This document shows, one piece after another, positions 23,182-35,113 of a DNA stretch of 64,000 nucleotides. The stretch is from the NCBI GenBank assembly GCA_002189035.1, contig CM007990.1, positions 5,704,001 to 5,768,000 on the forward strand, read 5' to 3'. A program made the position numbers and the translations under genes. The number at the start of each line of letters is the position of its first letter. Positions within the stretch are counted from its first letter, which is position 1. Below the pieces are notes generated by a model. That model did not search any database. It was not told where the DNA came from and worked only from the letters and a program-made list of their open reading frames with translations. This DNA is from Utricularia gibba (taxonomy: Eukaryota > Streptophyta > Magnoliopsida > Lamiales > Lentibulariaceae).

Positions 23182-24305
23182 ATGGGTTGCGCCGGATCGC
23201 GAGATCAAGGGAAGGGTAATCTTTTTCGTTTATTGCGTGTACTGGCTACAGCCACTTGGCTGAACTTGTGAAAAGTGCTCCTGTGTTGCGGACTGCGAGT
23301 TCCAGCTTCTAGTTCATTTGGACCGCCCCTTGAGCTGATCCAGTTTAGGGGATTTTCAATGTTAACGTTAATTAACAGTGTTGTGGTTGGGTATATGCCT
23401 GGGTTGTTCAATCAATGGTTGACCGTTGATTGAGGTGTTGATTAGGGGTTTTATATGGGTGATGAGTACTGTCAGTTGTTGATGTGGTTGTTGGATGGAT
23501 CCTTTCTGTACGAGGTTGGTAGGATGGTGAATCTGTTGTTGGTATGGTTGTGCCCTGCGTTTCTCAGTTCTTGCTGCTTGCATGTATGGTTTTGTAAGGA
23601 TGATGGATGCTAATCTTGATCAACATGGTGTTCGGATGCCTTGATACTTCCTTTATTAGCTGTTGTTCGTATGTTGGGGTTTGCGTAACTCATTTTAGTT
23701 CGAATTGCCGAAAACATTCTTCTGTATCGCAAACTTACTCATGCCCAGTTCTGGATTCAGTTCACTCCTTGCTAATTCATGGATTGTTTGTGCTCCAGAG
23801 GCATCAAAGAAGATATGCAAACCCAAGCCATGGAAGCACTCAGAGTCGATAACGAGGTCTCAATTAGCAAAGATGCGTGAAGAGTTCTGGGACACTGCTC
23901 CACACTACGGTGGCCAAAAAGGCATGCTTTCCCAAGTTGCATATCATACCTTTACACCCTGAAAGTCCAAAACTGTCATTCATTTGAATCTCCTCCACAT
24001 CTGGTTTTTTGAGCTGCTGTTTCATCTCCTCTGCTGACTACAGAGATTTGGGACGCCCTCCGAGCTGCAGCTGAAGCCGACCTGGCTCTCGCACAGGCCA
24101 TCATCGAGAGTGCCGGCGTCATTGCCCAGAAACCAGACCTAACAATCTGCTACGACGAGAGAGGTTGGTGGTTATAGCTCCATTGCAATGAAAAGAGTTT
24201 CCTTCATCACTGGAAACCATATCGGCATTTGTGTATGCAGGTGCCAAATACGAGCTACCCAAGTATGTTTTGAGCGAGCCAACAAATCTCATCCACAGCA
24301 GCTGA
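23182..24305 (+). CDS. UBTD-like (ubiquitin domain-containing protein family) N-terminal-type protein
   Basis: Four exons: 23182-23215, 23799-23921, 24044-24163 and 24241-24305, giving 113 residues. It begins MGCAGSRDQGKG, where Gly2 and Cys3 suggest N-myristoylation and palmitoylation. Then come KPKPWKHSESITRSQLAKMR, REEFWDTAPHYGGQKEIWDA and ICYDERGAKYELPKYVLSEP. This is the conserved N-terminal domain of UBTD1/2; the C-terminal ubiquitin-like domain of the animal proteins is absent, as in the plant proteins I recall. The animal proteins bind ubiquitin E2 enzymes. Intron 2 starts with GC rather than GT (23922). Confidence 0.88.
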
Positions 24306-25187
24306 TCAAGAAGGTAACTGCTCATATCTTTCTGTATATTACTCCCGTGGTTCCAGTCCACAGTGACGGTGTGGGAATGAAAAAAAAGTATATATATTTA
24401 TTTATGTTTGTTTCAAAACAAACCAAACCAGACGACAAAATCATAATACATTGATTCCATGAACAGGGGGAGTCTGGTCCACTAAAAAAACACCCATTAC
24501 TAATGATGCTGATGAATTATGTTACTTTTAAAACAATGTGTCCTTTCTTCTGAACTTTAGGAGCTTGGGATTATTTTTTACAAACCATTTATGGGACTAA
24601 AAATATGAAATTTTTGATTGTGCCCAGTAAAGATTGATTTCAAAATAGTGAGAATTCAAAGTCAGCACAGACTTTTGACGAAAATAATGTACTTTTTCAA
24701 ATTTGGTCATTCTATTTTTGTAGATTACACATTAAAAGACAAAAAAGTTACTCTATTTATCACACATATTTGAAATGGAGGGGTGCAATTATTTTTGGTT
24801 TCCCATAAAGCGGGGTGGTGAATAATGAGTGAATTATATGGGGGGAGGGACAGCGCGCATTATTTGTTTGAAATGGGTAACGAGGGAGGGATCCATCACC
24901 CTGTGCCGCCCCCGCCCTCTCCCTTTCAAAAATGGGTGCACTCCGCTCCTGGTCTGCCGCCGACTACTATTTTGTGGAACCGGGAGGGCGGACATGGAAA
25001 TGGAAAGGAGCTCTGGTGTTGTCTCCTCTGCGGCATTATGAGAGAGAGAGAGAGGGTGGGAGGCATTGATGTGATCGGATCGGATCGGATCCTCCTCCAC
25101 TTGCATTATATATATATTATGGCCCTGGCCTGGCCTGGCCTGACCTGACCTGAGCTAAACCTGCAATTCCATTATTTTTCTCTCTAC
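24306..25187. other. Intergenic; OVATE gene promoter with short tandem repeats
   Basis: The first half is AT-rich with no signal. From 24800 it is GC-richer. A GA run lies at 25040-25053, four GATCG/GATCC pentamers at 25073-25092, a TATATATATTA box near 25108-25118 and six CCTGG/CCTGA pentamers at 25124-25153. The last two fall close to the OVATE gene start. Confidence 0.6.
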
Positions 25188-25961
25188 ATGGAATCTCTCG
25201 CAACCCTGAAGTGGGGGAGGATGAGGTGGGGGAGGAGGAAGTCCGGGAATTCCTCGTCTGTTTTCTCACGGGTTTTCTCCGGTTCGTGGTTTCCGAGGTT
25301 CAAGCCGAGGGCTGCGCCTGCGGACTTCGAGTGCGACGAGGAGGAGGGGGGGAGTGGGGCCGGGAATCGGACCACCAGGTTCTACAGTCTGGAGGAAGCG
25401 GACGCTGATTGGATGGTTCCCGTTATCGAGAAGCGCGTCGTCCAGGGGAGGAGGAGCACCGGTGGCATCACCCACACCCCCCGCTGGGGTGAATCCGAGT
25501 ACCGATTTAGGGCTTCAGGGTTCGATCCCGACTCCTCTCCCAGAAGAGACGGGCTCCTCGATTTCAGCGATCTGGGTTTGGAGAAAACCAGAGCAGTCAG
25601 CCGGAGAACAAGGCCTACGAATCACCAGCAGCACCCCTTTCAATCCCCCAGACGGGAAGTCAAGAAGATGAGAAGCGGGCGGGAGAGTTTCGCGATGGTG
25701 AAGAGCTCTTGCGACCCGGAGAAAGATTTCAGGGAATCCATCGTGGAGATGATTCGTGAGCGAGGGATCCTCGGGAAACCCAAGGAGATCGAAGAACTGC
25801 TCGCGTGCTACCTGATGCTCAACTCCGAAGAATACCATGATCTGATCATTGGGATCTTCCGGCAGGTCTGGGCGGAGATGAATCGGAACCAGGCACAGTT
25901 GCTTCACCTACTCCGCCCCAGAAACTGGAACAAACCCAGCAATCCGCCTCCTCCCTTCTAA
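25188..25961 (+). CDS. OFP: OVATE family protein (transcriptional repressor)
   Basis: An intronless gene of 257 residues. The N-terminus is basic (GRMRWGRRKSGNSSS), and the middle is Arg/Ser/Pro-rich and disordered. The C-terminal OVATE domain spans about residues 180-245: DPEKDFRESIVEMIRERGI, EIEELLACYLMLNSEEYHDL, then IIGIFRQVWAEMN. OVATE proteins repress transcription and interact with TALE homeodomain proteins and TRM proteins to set organ shape and secondary wall formation. The lack of an intron and the length fit the family. Which OFP subgroup it belongs to is not decided. Confidence 0.93.
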   Translation: MESLATLKWGRMRWGRRKSGNSSSVFSRVFSGSWFPRFKPRAAPADFECDEEEGGSGAGNRTTRFYSLEEADADWMVPVIEKRVVQGRRSTGGITHTPRWGESEYRFRASGFDPDSSPRRDGLLDFSDLGLEKTRAVSRRTRPTNHQQHPFQSPRREVKKMRSGRESFAMVKSSCDPEKDFRESIVEMIRERGILGKPKEIEELLACYLMLNSEEYHDLIIGIFRQVWAEMNRNQAQLLHLLRPRNWNKPSNPPPPF

Positions 25962-26317
25962 CCCCAATCCCAACACACTCTCCCCTTTCCCTGCGTCATG
26001 TCCCAGGGACACCATGTTGCATATCCCCCTCATTCCCGCCCATCCCAACACAAAGTAGCACCATGCTTATTTTTTCATTTTTTTTTCTCTAAAATATTCA
26101 CTAATTCCTCAAATTATCTTTGATATTATTTTCATTTTAAAAAATATCTTTAAAATGATTTTATTTCAAAACGAGTAAAAATTTAAAAATAATTTTGAAA
26201 ACATTTTTGGAAACGTGTTTTCGAAGAAATAAATCCATCCATAGAGATTCCCACTAAGCACTAGAGAGAGAAAGAGCACCTAATGAAGAATGGCTGAGTG
26301 CTATGCGTCTTCTACTA
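25962..26317. other. Convergent 3' region
   Basis: The 3' ends of the OVATE gene (+) and the HOS15-like gene (-) meet here. The sequence is AT-rich with no gene signal. Confidence 0.5.
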
Positions 26318-29300
26318 CTAGGCACGGAAGTCCAGGACACAGACGACGTTGTTGGCGAAGCAGGCGGCGAGCCCATCGCCTCTGGCGTTCCAGCAGACTT
26401 CGAAGATGCCGCCGCTGCCGGTGTACGTTTTCACGATCCTGGCCTCTTTCACCGACCAGATGTGGATGCACTTGTCCAGCGACCCGCTTGCCAGGTACTC
26501 TCCGTTGGGGCTAAACGCCACCGAGTACACAGGATCACTGCACCCGGGTGACACAACCGGTTAAGAATTCTCGACATGGGGTCGCTGGGTGGGTGAGATG
26601 GATCGTACCTGTGGCCGGTGAGGTTGTGGAGAAGGCGCCCGCTCTCGATATCCCATATCTTTATGGTTGAGTCGAAGGAGGCGCTGAGGAGAGACGGGTG
26701 GGATGGATGGTAACCAGGTTGGTTCACAAGGAAAACCACAGCTAATGAAAGGTATCATGCGCACCTTGCGAGCACTAGTTGTCGGCTGGGGTTGTTGGAG
26801 CCAGGCCCTGTGGGGCTCCATCTGACGGTGTATATCTCCTGAAATGGGTATGGTTTAAGAGAGAGCATTCATGTGTGAATTTGAACGGCATGTGCATGTC
26901 ATGAATACATACTTTCGAGTGCTCCCTCAAATCCAGCAAGCAGGTGTCTTGTTTCATTGACCATATCTGCAGGATAATCGCTCGTAAGAAATGAGTGGAG
27001 GTCAAATGCTACAAGCAATTATATACTCGTGCTGTGCGAGCTAGGGGGAAAAAAAAATCGGCACTTGAGACATGTGTAAGCATGAAATGGACAAAAAACC
27101 TTTGCTGTAGAATCATCCGAGCATGAAGCTAGCAGGGTGCTTGTGGGATCCCACTTGATAGCATTGACTTCACCCTGAAGAAATGAAGCATGTAAATTAT
27201 CAATGAGTTGATAAATATAAACGAAAGCAGCCATAAAAAAAAGTAAACAGCATGGCAAACACTGTCACTCTGTAGCAGCTAATGCAAACCTGATGGCCTG
27301 CGAAAGTTTTAATTGGACGGTTCTCTCCCACTTTACAAACATATATCATGCTGTCAGTGGAGCATGTTGCAAAAGATACGTTGTTTCGCCAATCAACATC
27401 CAGGGCAGGAGCTATTCAAATTAAAAAAAAAAAGAAGCAGTTTTCAGTTTGAAAAATCAAGGACAAATTGACAAGAAAAGATGCAAATAATATTCTCCAA
27501 GTACTAGTAGTAACAGGCACCTGTATGAAATTCAAACTGCTGTTTACATTCAGCTGCCTTAACATCCCATACAATTGCAGTTTTATCAACGCTTCCGCTG
27601 AGAAGAAAATCTCCTTTCTTGTTCCACTTCAGAGAGAAAATTGGTCCTTTGTGCTTATTCAGAGTACTAATAAGTTCCCCTGGATGAAAAATACTGTGGT
27701 GAAAATGCAAGTCACGTTGACAAACAGTCAGATATCAAAATTTACAATACCGTGGTGAAAAATATAAAACAAGCAGATATCATATTCACAATATATATCG
27801 AATGCAAAAGGAGATGGCAGTGGCCACCTAGCTTATAACCAAGCTCAGAATTGAAACACTGAAAACACAAAAAAAAAAAAAAAAATTCCGGACAACTTTC
27901 GAAGAAAACAGTATAAAACGAGAGAAAGCAACAATAAAGCATCATATTAAGACATTTTAACTGCAGCAATTCAAATCAATCAGATGCTTGCTTCACGCAT
28001 TAGTTTATCATACAGCATTTTTAGCTGCTGTAAACATCTCTAGTTCCAGAGAGTAATGCTGATTTTAAATAGCCAAGTATCTCTCGAAAACTTCTGCACA
28101 AGCACTCACCTTCTCTACTCCATATCCTAGCTTGGCCATCATAAGAACCCGTAGCAAGTAGGGATCCGTCCACCTGAGTAGTACATTCATATCATGTCAA
28201 AAATTCTAAATCAATGTTTAAACATCCTTCTCCTACATGGAATAGAAATTTGAATAGAAACGCATAAAATGGATAGAATAACCGCACATTCCAATCAAGT
28301 GTGGTCACATCCTTGCTCTTCTCGTTTATTCTTCCTTTGAAATGTCTCAATACGACACTTGAAGGCCCACTTTGTGCGTTGAAGCCAGATTTGTCACTGA
28401 TTGTCCAAATTCGAGCAGTTGAATCTCCTGACCTAAAAGGTAATGAAGTAAAAGCAAATAAAGGTAGGCCAAATAAAAAAAGAGGTGCAACCACACTTTA
28501 GCAAGCTTACCCAGAAGCAAGAAGAGGTCCTGTAGGATTCCATGCGCATGCAAAAACCTGTAAGAAGCACACATAACTAGGCAGTTAAAAGCATACTGAC
28601 AGCGCTAACTTTCATCCTAAAATTAATCATCATAATATAGTACCACCAATTTCGCTTCTAAACATAAATTTACAAAAGATGTAGAACATGCAAACATTCC
28701 CTATGCACAATATATGGGTTCACAAGTAATCTAACATTGCAATGCAACTAAAAAATGTCTATCATTAAAAAAAAAAAAAGATGAACAAACCTCAGACGTA
28801 TGACCTTGCAACACTGTGACATCCGACTTTGAAATTTCACGGGTCACAGAATCCTCAGGAGGACAAATATCCATTGGTTCCACTCCTGTTAAAATATTTA
28901 ATGCAAGGACTTAATGAATACATACCCTTGCCTTGACCCAACAAGAGTTAGTGTACATTTCATACTGTAGGGTAATGTATATTCTTCGAGGTCTAGGAGG
29001 TCTAGTAACATCAACCCCATATTTAGAAACCAAAACTTGAACAGAAGAAGTTTGGCACATCACACCCATTCAAGAATCGGAAAATGGAAAAATCTTTCAC
29101 AACATTCTTACCTCTATCTCCTCTTTTATCATCAAGTCCGCCCTTGACCTCCTCTGGAGCAAGATTAGCATCAGCCATCTCTCGAAATGGCTTTTCCTTC
29201 TCTTTTCCCTTTGATATATCCTTCTCCTTCTCTTTTCCCCTTGCTGTATCCTTTTCCTTCTCCATCCTCCCTCTATCTCGCCCTCTCTGCTGTTTTATTT

Positions 29301-30046
29301 TTCCCTTTACCATCTCAACCCCATCATCTTCAACATTTGCATTCTCTTTCTTGATGGATTTTTCCCTATCTTTTTCTTTTTTCTCTTTTACTATCTTTTG
29401 GAGTTCATCCACGCCTTTGGTTATAAGATCAAGAGGTTTAAGAAACTGAAAATCTTCATCTACATCCAAATCCTCCTGAGTCCCTAAGTAATGAAGAATC
29501 AGAATATATTCACATGCAACACAAAAGCACAAAAACGATAGAACTCCACATCCCACACTCACATCGGTTAGGTTGGCTTCTAATTCGAGATACATTATTC
29601 CCTTCTGAACAAAAGTAACAAGAGCACCGGGTGGAACTAAGTTCCCATCGATGGTAGTTTTACTGATTCGTGCCTCACATCCTAAAGTGAAAGCTGAATG
29701 TGTGAACCCTGAACACATAAACTAAAGAAGTTTAGAACACCTTTACTGCACATAACACATCAATAACGCCGTTTCAAAAAAAAAATACAACGAATTCAAA
29801 TCACAAAGTTGAAGTGTTTTTAGGAGGCATAAGACGCGAGATGAAATTCTTGATAATGAATTCAAGATATCAATGCGGATAAGATCTCGTAGAGTCCAAA
29901 ATTGGAGGCCGAAGCTCCCCTTCAGAGAGTATAGAAAAAAAAAACCCCCCACTAAAAAAAGGCTGCGTGGAGATAGGAATTAAACCAGATTCGTTGAGGT
30001 AGCGAAAGATAAGGTAGTTCAACTCCTCCGACGTTATCGAGAGCAT
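26318..30046 (-). CDS. HOS15: HOS15-type LisH/WD40 corepressor (TBL1-like)
   Basis: Fourteen minus-strand exons: 30046-29986, 29708-29563, 29475-29112, 28885-28791, 28557-28511, 28432-28288, 28173-28110, 27679-27521, 27411-27290, 27174-27100, 26966-26913, 26838-26765, 26683-26609 and 26537-26318. They give 566 residues. The N-terminal LisH reads [18 protein letters not shown]-like, then a [15 protein letters not shown] block, a long Lys/Glu linker and eight or so WD40 repeats ([50 protein letters not shown]). Arabidopsis HOS15 is a nuclear component of histone deacetylase complexes acting in cold response and flowering. The open frame upstream starts with TTG; the first real ATG is at 30046. 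Confidence 0.95.
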
Positions 30047-30787
30047 TGCTTCCAACCTCCCTCTGCATTTAAAACCCGATTCCCAGGTTGCCGACGGCTA
30101 TCTCCGGTGCAAGTCTCCCACCAGCGCTGACAATTGACAGAAAAAAAGAAGAAAGAAATATAAAATTACGATGTTGAATATGGGCCTGGGCCGGACCAAA
30201 TAAAAAGGCCTACACGCCCATCAAGAAATCCTGCTATTCTCCTGGCTAGTCTCCCCTACGCCTCCGCAGCGGGGAAACGCAAAAATTCCGTCGAGACGTT
30301 CAAAATTTGGCCGCCGACGGAAAACACACGCGGAGGAGTCAGACACATCCCGATCGAGACTCTCCCATCCCCATCCATCCATCCTACCTTAGCGACACAA
30401 TCGAGAAGAACTGATTGCCGCCATGCAGACGATCGAACAGAACGCGCACAATGCAGTACGAACACGACGTCGCCCGACCACCGCATCGCGATTCTGCAGA
30501 CTTACTCGAAGAGAACCAGTATTCGGATACTGGATAAAGTTAAGGTATCCAGATCCACCGACTCAAGCTCGGCGCCGTCCAAACACCGCCGCGCGGGGAC
30601 GCGTAAGATGGTGGACGCGGACGCCGGACACCGACTCCCATTCATATTCCATCGTTAATTTTATTGGAGAAAAGTGTAACTTATTTATTATTCACATTTT
30701 TCACTCCCAATATTACAATCCATTAGTAGGGAGCATCAATAAATAAATTAATTAAAAATATACAACACACAAGGCTGGTTACTATGA
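30047..30787. other. HOS15 promoter and PIP gene 3' region
   Basis: Just upstream of HOS15, CT-rich and GGCC/GGGCC-type motifs occur near 30180-30195. From 30290 to 30640 the DNA is unusually GC-rich with CGG/CGC clusters, but the open frames there (30256-30486 minus, 30423-30746 plus) show no known motif. From 30650 it is AT-rich. Confidence 0.4.
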
Positions 30788-31012
30788 CTAATGTCCGGCG
30801 CCTCTCCGACTTGGCCCCGAGGCGAGGATGAAGCTGATGCCTCTGATCGCAGCATGAAGATCATCCAATTTATCATTCCGACCGAATACGCTCTTCATCG
30901 CAGCCGCGGGATCGGTGGGAACGGCTCGGCCGTCGGCCGGGTAGCCGGGGAAGATCAAGCACATGATCCAAAGAAGAAGAAGAATCACTCGGGAGCCAGA
31001 TCCAGACTTCAT
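30788..31012 (-). CDS. PIP-type secreted peptide precursor
   Basis: A single-exon frame of 74 residues from ATG 31012. It starts with a signal peptide (SRVILLLLWIMCLIFPGYP), followed by a variable middle and a C-terminal ILASGPSRRGAGH. The SGPSxxGxGH ending is the mature peptide motif of PAMP-induced peptides (PIP/PIPL), which are perceived by RLK7 and amplify immunity. The peptide is at the extreme C-terminus, as expected. A TATATAT box on the same strand at about 31059-31065 lies 47 bases upstream. The longer open frame extends to 31558 but runs through the TATA box, so I do not use it. Confidence 0.85.
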   Translation of the reverse strand: MKSGSGSRVILLLLWIMCLIFPGYPADGRAVPTDPAAAMKSVFGRNDKLDDLHAAIRGISFILASGPSRRGAGH

Positions 31013-31413
31013 CGGGGCTGCAAGCTCTGTATCGATGTGGGTGGGGGTTGATCGCATCATATATACAAGATGCTTCTGGTTGGGGTGGGGGGCTTGAGTT
31101 TTGTCAAGGGGACACCTTGCTTTAACCGCCTTTTGATTAGTCTTCGATTTGCGTCTGGAATTCAAGCACAGAAATGAGTATGAACTCGTGCAGTCCACCA
31201 GACAGTTTGGCTGGGGTGGTCGGACTTTGACTTTCATTGCATTGACAAATCTGATGGGGAAGGGAGGCGCAGTACGGTTGATACAGAGTGGTTGAGATGC
31301 TCCAAGATTGCATGCTTTGTTGATTATTTTCAACACTCTGTACAGAAACAGACTCCATTGATCAGACCTGGAGCTGATATGTTCATCTGGTTCGATTCCG
31401 GTTTTGAGTGTTG
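31013..31413. other. PIP promoter and allantoinase 3' region
   Basis: It holds the TATATAT box of the PIP gene (31059-31065, minus strand) and the 3' untranslated region of allantoinase. No other gene is seen. Confidence 0.5.
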
Positions 31414-34400
31414 CTACTCTGCCAGGATTGTAACACCACAAGCAGCAGGAGCATGCTTTCCCTGTTGGTAAACAAGGTTGCCTCTCACAAAAGTTGCCAT
31501 AACTTTGCCACTGAGCTTCGCCCCCATGTATGCAGAGATGCTCTGCGTTTATCACCATGAGGATTCAAGAAAAGATACATCATGTGTATACAGAGAGACA
31601 GGATGCATTATGTGTACCGGATGGCGAAGGAATACAAGACCGTCATCTGCTATTTGGAAGTCTGCTTCAGGATCCCACACAGCGATGTCAGCATAATTTC
31701 CAGCAACAATGGCGCCCTTCAGATTTCAGCATAGTTAGCATTGAATCAAAATGAGAGCACTGTGATGCACGCAGTTATGATGCATCTTTTTGACTACAAG
31801 GGCTTATTCAATGTTAACATTTTTGCACATCAATCACCAAAAAAATCTACAAAAGAAACCAGCAAGAACAGAACATGCCCTGAGTTTGTCTCAACAGAAA
31901 ACCAAGGCTTGGATGAACTTTTTGCTACAGGGGTGGTTCTGCAACAACAATTTGTAGCAAGCCCGAAATATTTGCAGGGGTTTTTGAAAAATGGGAAGCT
32001 GGTACCTTGAGATTTAGTCCAGCCAGCTTTGCAGGCTTTTCACACCACCATGAGACTAAATGATGCAGATTTAATCCGTATTTTCGTCCATGCGACCATG
32101 TCACGGGAAGAACAAACTTCAAAGGTAGGAATCAAGGATTAGGATAATGGAGTTAAACAGATGAAGAGAAAAAAGTAACAGATGAACCTGTAAAGAAGAA
32201 ATACCACCCCATGCCCTGAGGAAATCACCTTCCTGAAGGAGTTTAAGCTCAGGGATAGTTGGTGAGTGGTCAGAACTCAGCATATCAATGTGCCCGCTCT
32301 GTGGAACACATCCAGAATCCATAGTTAGATTCTGGGAGAGACCATACTACTCTCTCCCATCAGGAAGGGACTCATAAAAAAAAAAAAAAAGATCACCAGT
32401 AAAGCAGCCCACAGTTTTTCCCGATTATCAGCATCACGAATAGGAGGAGCACACTTGAAACGAGTGTCTCCATCTGGGATTTCTTCTGCCGAAAAGGCTA
32501 AGTAGTGTGGGCAAGTTTCAACAGTAACACTGACACCATTATGCTTGGCATCCTATTTGAATGGTGCAGGAACCCCAAAAAGAACAAAATCAGCATTTTT
32601 TGTGCATGAATTCTAGTTAACAAGGAAAAAAATCTAAAAACCACCATTATGAGTTGCAAAGAAGCTCTGGAGTCAGCTAGGTGGACAATGTGAACATGAG
32701 CTCCTTCAGCAGAACCTCCTGGTCTTGCGTCTTCCGATACAGCCAATAGCTCTCTTATTGATGCTTCTTCCCTGAATGAGTATATGGTAATGGGGAAAAG
32801 TTGAAAATCACTCTCAGGACGTAAAAGCATAAAAGGTAAGAACAGACTAAAATATCAAGCTAGCTTGATATTGCACATTCATCTCAGCAACGATCAATTC
32901 TTTTTCAAGGGAAAAGAAAGCTCACATGTACTTCAAATCATACTTTGGAATGCATACATATATACATACCAAGATGCAGGTCTAGACTTGAGATATGTGT
33001 AATAAGATCGAGGATCATTTCCTCCATTCTCCAGTGCTCCAGCATCATCTTTGTCTTCCAGTTGAAGCTCTGAGTGCACCAAAAGTGGCCTTCTATATTT
33101 TGACAGTAAAGCAAGTGCTTCCTACGGAAAATCAGCTCTAATGCTGAGATCACTAGTCAAAAGGCTAGAAACACTTGCTACTAGTGATCGTGAATTAATC
33201 TCCCAATTCTTTCATAGATGCACATGGAGGGAAGATTGTTGTTGTAATCTTAAAATTTTACAGTATATGGTGCCTCATTACCTTAATATGACTGGAATTA
33301 GTCATGGGGAAATCGTTGATTCCTGATGGGCACATGAAAGACTACACAGATAATGCAGAGGCTCAGATACAACTTCAAAGAACTAATCATTGAAGACATA
33401 GGATTAGCAAGGAAAAAAAATTAGATCTTGAACCTTCAGTCCCAATGCTCCTGCCTCCAGAAGCTGCTTCAAAGAAGTAGTATTGTATGCATTTTCCGGC
33501 ACCAGACCTCCCCAAAAACCTGGTTGACATAAGATTTACTACACAGCTCAAAATAAACAACAGCCATAGTGGTTAGGTTCACATACCAACATCTACAAAG
33601 ATCCTTCCTTGAGCAGCCTTTACCTGCATACATGAAATATTAATGAGATATTAAAAGCCAGTTCTGCCGGATGATGTTCATATACAATGCTTCAACACTG
33701 AACATTGTAGAACTGGTAACGTAAAATTTTGATATGCAGACTTCACCTTAAGTTTCAGGGTCTCTTCTGAAACCGTTGAGGGAAAACTATTCAATGGCAT
33801 ATCAATCAATGTTGTGATTCCTCCTAAGAACAAAGAATAAAAATCATGGATGTATAAGAAAACGGGGGCCTTATCTCATACGGAATATGGGCTAGAGTTC
33901 AAAGAAATACATACCAGCAGCTGCAGCTCTGGTCCCAGAAGGAAATCCCTCCCACTCTGCCCTACCTGGATCATCAAGATGAGTATGCCTGCATTCCCAT
34001 GAGCATAAGAAATGTTGTCTCCAGCATTAACTGGCTAGATATGTAATGGTATTGCTATCTCACACATCAACCAATCCTGGCATGACAACGGCATCCCCAA
34101 AGTCAATGATACTGGCACCTACGGATTTCGTTTTCCAATCATTTCCTTCTACCACAGCTACTATCTTTCCATCTTTTACCTCAACTGTTCATGATTCAGA
34201 TGTGGGAAACCATTAGGATGGACATGAGATAAAAGGGCATTTTGACATTATGACTTACTTGCTCCAGAAATCAGTGAATCAGGGGTCACAATGCGCTTGC
34301 TAGCTACCCAAAAGTGTCTAGACTTCAAGAGACTGCACCTGCCCCCATACGGCTGCAAGATGAATCTGAACTCGTGACTTAAAACAAGAACATCAAGTAC

Positions 34401-34826
34401 AGGTATTACAGCAGACCTAAAACTGACTGCAGGATCAACACTGGCATCAAGAACGTTGCATTACCAGGGATAACGTCAAGATTCAAGTAACCATAAAGTT
34501 GACAAAAAATCGATTAATGTCTAAAGAAACCATTCTGAAACTCGCATGTAATCAAATGCGAAAGAAGGTTCTCCTTTTTCAGAAGCAAAATCCAATTTTT
34601 ACACCGACTCCGCTGCGACATTCGAATTCCGATCATTTTATGGGTAAACAAAAAACCCAACACAAAAAACGGAGCGCGGACATGTTCTTTGCCATTTATG
34701 GATTAAAAAGAGCAGCACACATACTACGCTCAACAAACAAACCTGCGGAAGAATATCAAAATTCAGTAAAAGGAGAGAGCCCAGAATCGGCAGTAGAGCC
34801 AGGAAAAACCTCAGCTTTCCATCCAT
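31414..34826 (-). CDS. ALN: Allantoinase
   Basis: Fifteen minus-strand exons: 34826-34743, 34352-34259, 34184-34064, 33988-33915, 33823-33747, 33623-33587, 33519-33434, 33341-33282, 33121-32970, 32771-32645, 32552-32397, 32298-32188, 32116-32006, 31716-31618 and 31542-31414. They give 505 residues, the usual plant length. A hydrophobic signal anchor ([15 protein letters not shown]) is at residues 7-21. The metal site [10 protein letters not shown] is followed by [58 protein letters not shown] and [11 protein letters not shown]. The enzyme opens the hydantoin ring of allantoin to give allantoate in purine nitrogen recycling, in the endoplasmic reticulum. All dihydroorotase-family metal ligands I could look for are present. 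Confidence 0.96.
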
Positions 34827-35113
34827 TATCAGGCGAGTGAAGAACTTACAGATTCCTCTCAAACTACTTTCCCCACCCCGGAAACAGAAGCTCAACCTTC
34901 CGGAATTTCGCTATCAGGCTACAACCTTTGGTTGATTAACGCGACACTAAGCATATAATGAGAGCTAATCATCGTCCCTTAATCCACACACTAGTTAAAA
35001 AATTGAGCTTCACTGTAAAATGATTAAAAACCAAAAAAAATCTTTATTAGATAATCATTTATTTGATTTTCCGGGCATTGAGCATCCGTTGCCAGAACTG
35101 AGTACAATGTCTT
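34827..35113. other. Allantoinase promoter and inhibitor gene 3' region
   Basis: A short spacer upstream of allantoinase (-) and downstream of the inhibitor I gene. No gene is seen in it. Confidence 0.4.

Noticed and set aside
29084-29449. 121-residue plus-strand open frame rich in Ser and Phe
   Set aside because: It is the antisense of the Lys/Glu linker of HOS15; AAG/GAA codons read backwards as CTT/TTC.
30047-30055. Upstream start of HOS15 at 30055
   Set aside because: The codon is TTG. The ATG at 30046 matches the family start.
30423-30746. 107-residue plus-strand open frame upstream of HOS15
   Set aside because: Arg/Pro-rich because of local GC content; no motif, no plausible splice or promoter structure.
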